A stretch of DNA of 64,000 nt from Marisa cornuarietis (lineage: Eukaryota > Mollusca > Gastropoda > Architaenioglossa > Ampullariidae), in the NCBI GenBank assembly GCA_004794655.1, contig SMMW01000001.1, positions 13,669,501-13,733,500 on the forward strand, read 5' to 3'. Below, piece by piece: positions 60,097 to 64,000 of this stretch. The notes under the pieces are model-generated. The model ran no database searches, was not told the origin of the DNA, and saw only the letters and a program-made list of their open reading frames with translations. Position 1 is the first letter of the stretch. The number at the start of each line of letters is the position of its first letter. The position numbers were made by a program, and so were the translations under genes.

Positions 60097-61990
60097 TAAT
60101 TTTTCAGCAATTCTTGCGGGAAAAAACGTCCGACATGGTCAAAGGGAAGGAAACACCAAAATCTTAACAAAGTTTTATTGCTGTTGCATCCCTTTTATTT
60201 GAGAGCGCGCTCCAACGTTGACCATTAGTTTGCAGTCAGAAGTTTGAATTCCTGATTTAGTTGCAAGAAATTGAAATTGAAATTCATCAAAACTTCGAGA
60301 AAATTAATGTACTAATTAATAATCTTCGAACTATTGAATCAAGTAGACCCAACTGCTAATAATCGAATGTCGATCGTAACTTTGAATCCATCATGACCTT
60401 GAAATCTAAGTAAGACATCAGGTAATCTGTTAACGACATTATCATCGGCTATTGATCGATTTCATCGCCATCTAACTTTAACATTATCTATAACAGTCCC
60501 GAAACAGTGCTATGCATTTTATTTCCTTGCAGACCGCTCAGAGGAATGTTGAGCTAATTATAAATTACCGAACAGGTCACGATATTTATGAGTGTCTACA
60601 ACCCGTGTACTAGTTCTGAATGGATTATTTTTCAGCTGTCGCTGTTATTTCGGCCATTTCAAAGATCGCCTCGCAGTACCCTTGCGCCTCCGAGTATATC
60701 TTGCTGCTATCGGTCCCCTGTCTTGCCTTACCGACTGTCAATCTGTCGTCTGGCTATTGAAGAACGAACATATTCTTCTCATAATCAACCTCCTATTTGT
60801 AGTATTAGATCCTCCGTTGGTTCCTTCAGACTGATTTTAATTGAATTCAGTGGCCTTAGGTTGCTTTATATTTCTGCCAGTCATTTAGAACGCTGCACTC
60901 CTTAATACAGCAAACAACACCCATTATTTTACGTTGGTTTTACACATCCAAACAGGAACTAAATGCTTTTATTCCTAGGCCCAGCCTGGAGAGGACCGGG
61001 AAATGTGTTTTCGCCTTCTACTCCTATTACCTTATGACACCCCTAAGCCACCGCGAACCGCAGATGAAGCTGCTGACTGTGTGGAAAAGCTATTTGTGAT
61101 TATTTTTGAAAGTTGTATTCTGAGACCTACTTAATGATGATAAGTGTCTAGACGGCCGGTCACGAGTTGTTCGAAGGTCGAGCTAGATAAAGCGATAAAG
61201 TGTTGATGAGAGATAAACCCAGTCACACTCAAACACGACACAAATCATCGTCATAGTTCACAGCAGAAGTTTATTAGAGCAGACGGGGAGACACGTTTAC
61301 ACATGCAGAAGTTCAGACACGCACAGATATTAGTTTAGCTCTGATATATAGGATATCTATAAAGCATAATGCACTTCAACGTGGGTCACTTCAAAGTAGC
61401 CTGCATTCCATAATAGGCTCGAAGGATGCGTGCTATTTTCAAGTGACCTACAGATAAAAATGATGAAAGGAAGATAACCGCTCCAATCATGGAGATGCGT
61501 TATATTCAGTTCTCTCCCTTTGACCGTAATTTACTTGTTGTTATACACACACACACACACACTCTCTCTCTCTATATTTTGACAAGATCGCATATAAAAT
61601 CTTGTAAAAATGGTGATGAATACTTTATAAAATGAAATGTAAAAATAAATTAGACAAAGTGTTTATTTATTTTTCTAAGATTATAAAGAAAATGTCAAAT
61701 AAGATGCTCTTTGAACTGGAAATGTATAATGTGGCTTACATTCTGATATTTTAAAGAATGTTGTGCTGCTATATTTGTAATATCAACAAGACACCAACCA
61801 TGTCCAGAAGAAAAAGGAAAAATGCAAAACCTCTTTCTTGGATCGTGAATGGAAACGCGTGATATCATTTTTGAGTTCTTTACCTATGTCGTTCCAGTGA
61901 GTTTTTCAAGTCTTGTCGTTTTATAACATTCCTTGAGTGAGTGAATAAGTGAGTGAATGGCTGATGGGGGTAGTAAGTGAGTGGATGAGT
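60097..61990. other. Non-coding stretch without recognised genes
   Basis: AT-rich, with a CA/CT microsatellite at 61,545-61,577. Two overlapping frames near 60.6-60.9 kb carry no recognisable domain. Confidence 0.4.
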
Positions 61991-61994
61991 GAGA

Positions 61995-62165
61995 CAAATG
62001 ACAAATGTCCACCGTGCAGCTACCATCTTCGGAAAGCATAGCGTATTTGAAGTTGTTTACCTCCTCAAACTGTACTCCGTTCATTTAAATCTCTGCTCTG
62101 CTCTATCCCGTGCTGTTACGTTCATTCAGTGTCCTCTGTTGTAGTCTTCTCGTTCAAATCTGGAT
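61995..62165 (-). pseudogene. Second LINE fragment repeating the post-RT segment
   Basis: The minus strand reads MNGVQFEEVNNFKY then LSEDGSCTVDI from 62,084. This is the same protein segment (NG..xEEVNxFKY...DG) already present once in the neighbouring fragment at 62,440-62,490. It must therefore come from a separate insertion or a duplicated, rearranged copy and is not the continuation of the neighbour. It runs out into simple GA/GT-rich sequence near 61,990. Confidence 0.7.
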
Positions 62166-62339
62166 TTTAAATTTTCTAATCTGTCCCAAACCCTAACACT
62201 AGCTTATAACTCTAAACAATTTTCATCCCGTCAGAATCTACGCAGGGTAAATACGTTTTATTCAAAATGCACCGATGTCCGATTTTCGACGAGAAATCTG
62301 TTATTTTCTGATTTTAACTTTGATTTGCATATTCGTTAA

Positions 62340-62640
62340 GTTTTCGAAGACGTGGTCTTCACGTCGGCCAGTGCAGTTGTCGTTAATTCATTCCTGATAC
62401 GGATTTCGGTCATCTTTGGACAAGGTTGTCTCTATAGGCACTTGAAGCTGTTCACCTCAAGCAATTGTCCATTCACGAAAAGTTCTGCTTTGCTGTCACA
62501 TATACACACTCTATATCCAACAGTCTGCTGATTATATCTGTTTGTCGTTGCCTGCCATTACGTCAGTGTCATCTGCAAAGTGGAAGTTGCTTATGTCCCG
62601 CTTCTCTCATAGGTGGAGTGGGAAATGTGGTGATCATGGA
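62340..62640 (-). pseudogene. LINE reverse-transcriptase fragment with intact FADD box
   Basis: The minus strand gives ISNFHFADDTDVMAGNDKQI, with the catalytic FADD at 62,568-62,579. After frame changes it gives AELFVNGQLLEVNSFK (near 62,490-62,440) and TEIRIRNEL (near 62,400). The order and spacing match RTE/jockey-like LINEs. Stops occur in every frame. Its 5' side merges with the hairpin at 62,676-62,758, and recognisable coding stops there. Confidence 0.8.
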
Positions 62641-62675
62641 AGGTTTCCCATATAGATACATGAAGGTCGAATATT

Positions 62676-62758
62676 GATGAATGTTTGAATAAGTTTAGCA
62701 AATGTCTTTTACATAACGGTCATGTAAAAGCTTTGCCAAACTTCCTCAAACATTCGTC
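62676..62758. repeat. Long near-perfect inverted repeat (hairpin), 37-39-base arms, 7-base loop
   Basis: Arm 1 is 62,676-62,714 and arm 2 is 62,722-62,758, with the loop AACGGTC. The innermost pairing is CTTTTACAT with ATGTAAAAG, and the outer ends are GATGAATGTTTGA with TCAAACATTCGTC. About four mismatches and a 2-base bulge interrupt it. It abuts the LINE fragment at 62,340-62,640. Confidence 0.75.
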
Positions 62759-63699
62759 AAAGTTAGTTCAGACACAGAAGGCTTCTCCTTTCACACATTA
62801 CTCTCATCATCTTGTTTTAACGACAGGAACAAAACAACCTATTACTCAAAGGGTAAACTCGTAAAGAGTTCACCAAATCACAGATCCTCTGGAGAAAAAC
62901 TCACATCGGCTGACGTCATTATGGCACATCATCGTTGTCGACTGCGACATTGGCACAGCGAGGTCCAAGCAATCATGGGCTCACTCACTCACTTACTCGC
63001 ACGCACGCACACACGCACACGTGTACGCAGAATGACTTCACCCCACTCTCATGGAAGGGGGAACCATCGTTTGTATTCCTGATTCTTAGGCATATTGCGC
63101 TGTAATGAAGGGATACAAATGACGGTTACTTGACTTTGAACTATTTTGTGCGCAGGACTTGATTACAACGTACACAACGTTACAAAGAAGTCATGAAGCA
63201 CACGTCATTCACACAGATCTCGTGTCGGTGGCCTTAACAGTCAGATGAGATCAGAGGCCATATGTGGCCCCGCATGATGGTCAACTGGTACAGTGTTGTC
63301 TTCTCCTTTTAACGAAAGAAATGGACAATCTTGACCAGGGTTTCAGCACAAATCCTGAGCCGTGGGGGCTTGGGGCTGATGAACTGAAACAGAATGTTAC
63401 GCATTTATAAACACCGTTTCTACTGAATAAACTGACAAAGTTAATGCAAATGAACACCTAAAGACAGTTTTAATGCGACGATGCACAAATCAGGATTTTG
63501 CATTGGACAATCACGGGTTGTGTTCCTCATTTGTGCTGATCTTCTCGTCCGTGTTCGCCTATATAAGAGTATGGTAAGGGACAATTATTTCTTACATCTT
63601 GACCGTACTTATTACAAACAGCATGTGACATTTAATTGCACGAAGTAATTTTTTTAACCATTTGAAAAAAAGCTGGATTAATACTCGTAAAATCCCTTC
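62759..63699. other. Non-coding spacer between LINE fragments
   Basis: It has a CACG/CA run near 62,998-63,022 and a TATATAAG motif at 63,560-63,567. No coding signal was seen. Confidence 0.4.
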
Positions 63700-63950
63700 C
63701 AGGGAAGATATGGTCAGACTTAAAACGTCTTCAAAAGAAATTCTTTTCGTACAAATGGAGGATAGTCGACATCGCGGTGGGCAGAGAAAGAACTATTTTA
63801 CGAACCTCAAAGACTGGACTGGTCGTCCTGTACAGGACCTGCTGACTATCGCCCAGAATAGGCAAGACTGGCGGGCCCTGTCAGCTGCCGCTTCTATCCA
63901 TGTGCTCCCCCTCCCCCAACGACAGGTTGCGGTCAAGGGACGACTAACTG
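63700..63950 (+). pseudogene. LINE C-terminal tail fragment, plus strand
   Basis: From about 63,749 the plus strand reads FVQMEDSRHRGGQRKNYF, then TNLKDWTGRPVQDLLTIAQN, RQDWRALSAAAS and a short Pro/Gln-rich end with VAVKG. This is the C-terminal tail typical of RTE/jockey-like LINEs. The frame is open from 63,749 to beyond 63,950 but has no start or RT upstream. Its LSAAAS tail resembles that of the relic at 49.1 kb, suggesting the same family. Confidence 0.85.
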
Positions 63951-64000
63951 ACTTACTGAACCACAACCGTACAGGGTTTGTGCACATTTTGTTTATTGAA

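Noticed and set aside
60588..60905. Possible RNase H fragment (TDCQSVVWLLKN)
   Set aside because: Only one weak motif. The other catalytic positions are missing, and there is no RT nearby on this strand.

Overview
The window looks like nuclear DNA of a marine invertebrate, most likely a mollusc and perhaps a gastropod. It is AT-leaning with very sparse coding and spliced-gene signals. Long CA/GT, TTTC/GAAA and GATA microsatellites are frequent, and relics of Tx1/L1-like and RTE/jockey-like LINEs are scattered throughout with tRNA-derived SINEs. No bacterial operon, CRISPR array, rRNA or intact tRNA gene was seen. The taxonomic call rests on the style of the repeats and one protein, so it is an inference.

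Only one protein-coding gene is convincing. At 52,382-53,080 on the minus strand an uninterrupted reading frame encodes a full-length, multi-pass TMEM86/YhhN-family lysoplasmalogenase, preceded by a good splice acceptor at 53,128-53,130. Everything else that is recognisably coding is dead retrotransposon.

Layout: 0.6-2.6 kb holds a dispersed repeat copy and a minus-strand LINE relic. 2.7-3.2 kb is a CpG-rich promoter-like patch. 3.4-3.6 kb is a minus-strand SINE. 3.6-13.8 kb is mostly non-coding with microsatellites and one AGCGC-hairpin repeat. 13.87-15.75 kb is a decayed Tx1/L1-like LINE. 16-27.9 kb is non-coding with many GT arrays and a second copy of the 0.6-kb repeat. 27.9-28.25 kb is the tail of another LINE. 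28-41.8 kb is non-coding. 41.8-42.1 kb is a decayed tandem array. 43.4-43.6 kb is a CRE/E-box/AP-1 cluster. 44.06-44.12 kb is a bare poly(A) flanked by direct repeats. 45-51 kb is repeat-rich, with a LINE relic split by an AGCGC-type element, plus SINEs. 52.4-53.1 kb is the TMEM86-like gene. 54.05-54.3 kb is the best-preserved SINE. 58.3-58.5 kb is a local repeat cluster. 59.73-60.10 kb is a non-autonomous element with terminal inverted repeats. 62.0-62.8 kb holds two LINE fragments and a near-perfect hairpin. The window ends in a plus-strand LINE tail.

The genes do not form a pathway. The informative content is the repeat landscape: at least three classes of short non-autonomous element next to decayed LINEs, with one clear nested insertion that gives relative ages. 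I did not find a convincing new biological system. The best leads are the nested insertion at 49.9-50.3 kb, the SINE family with its shared central block, the AGCGC-hairpin family and the regulatory-motif cluster at 43.4-43.6 kb. All identities and similarities were judged by eye.
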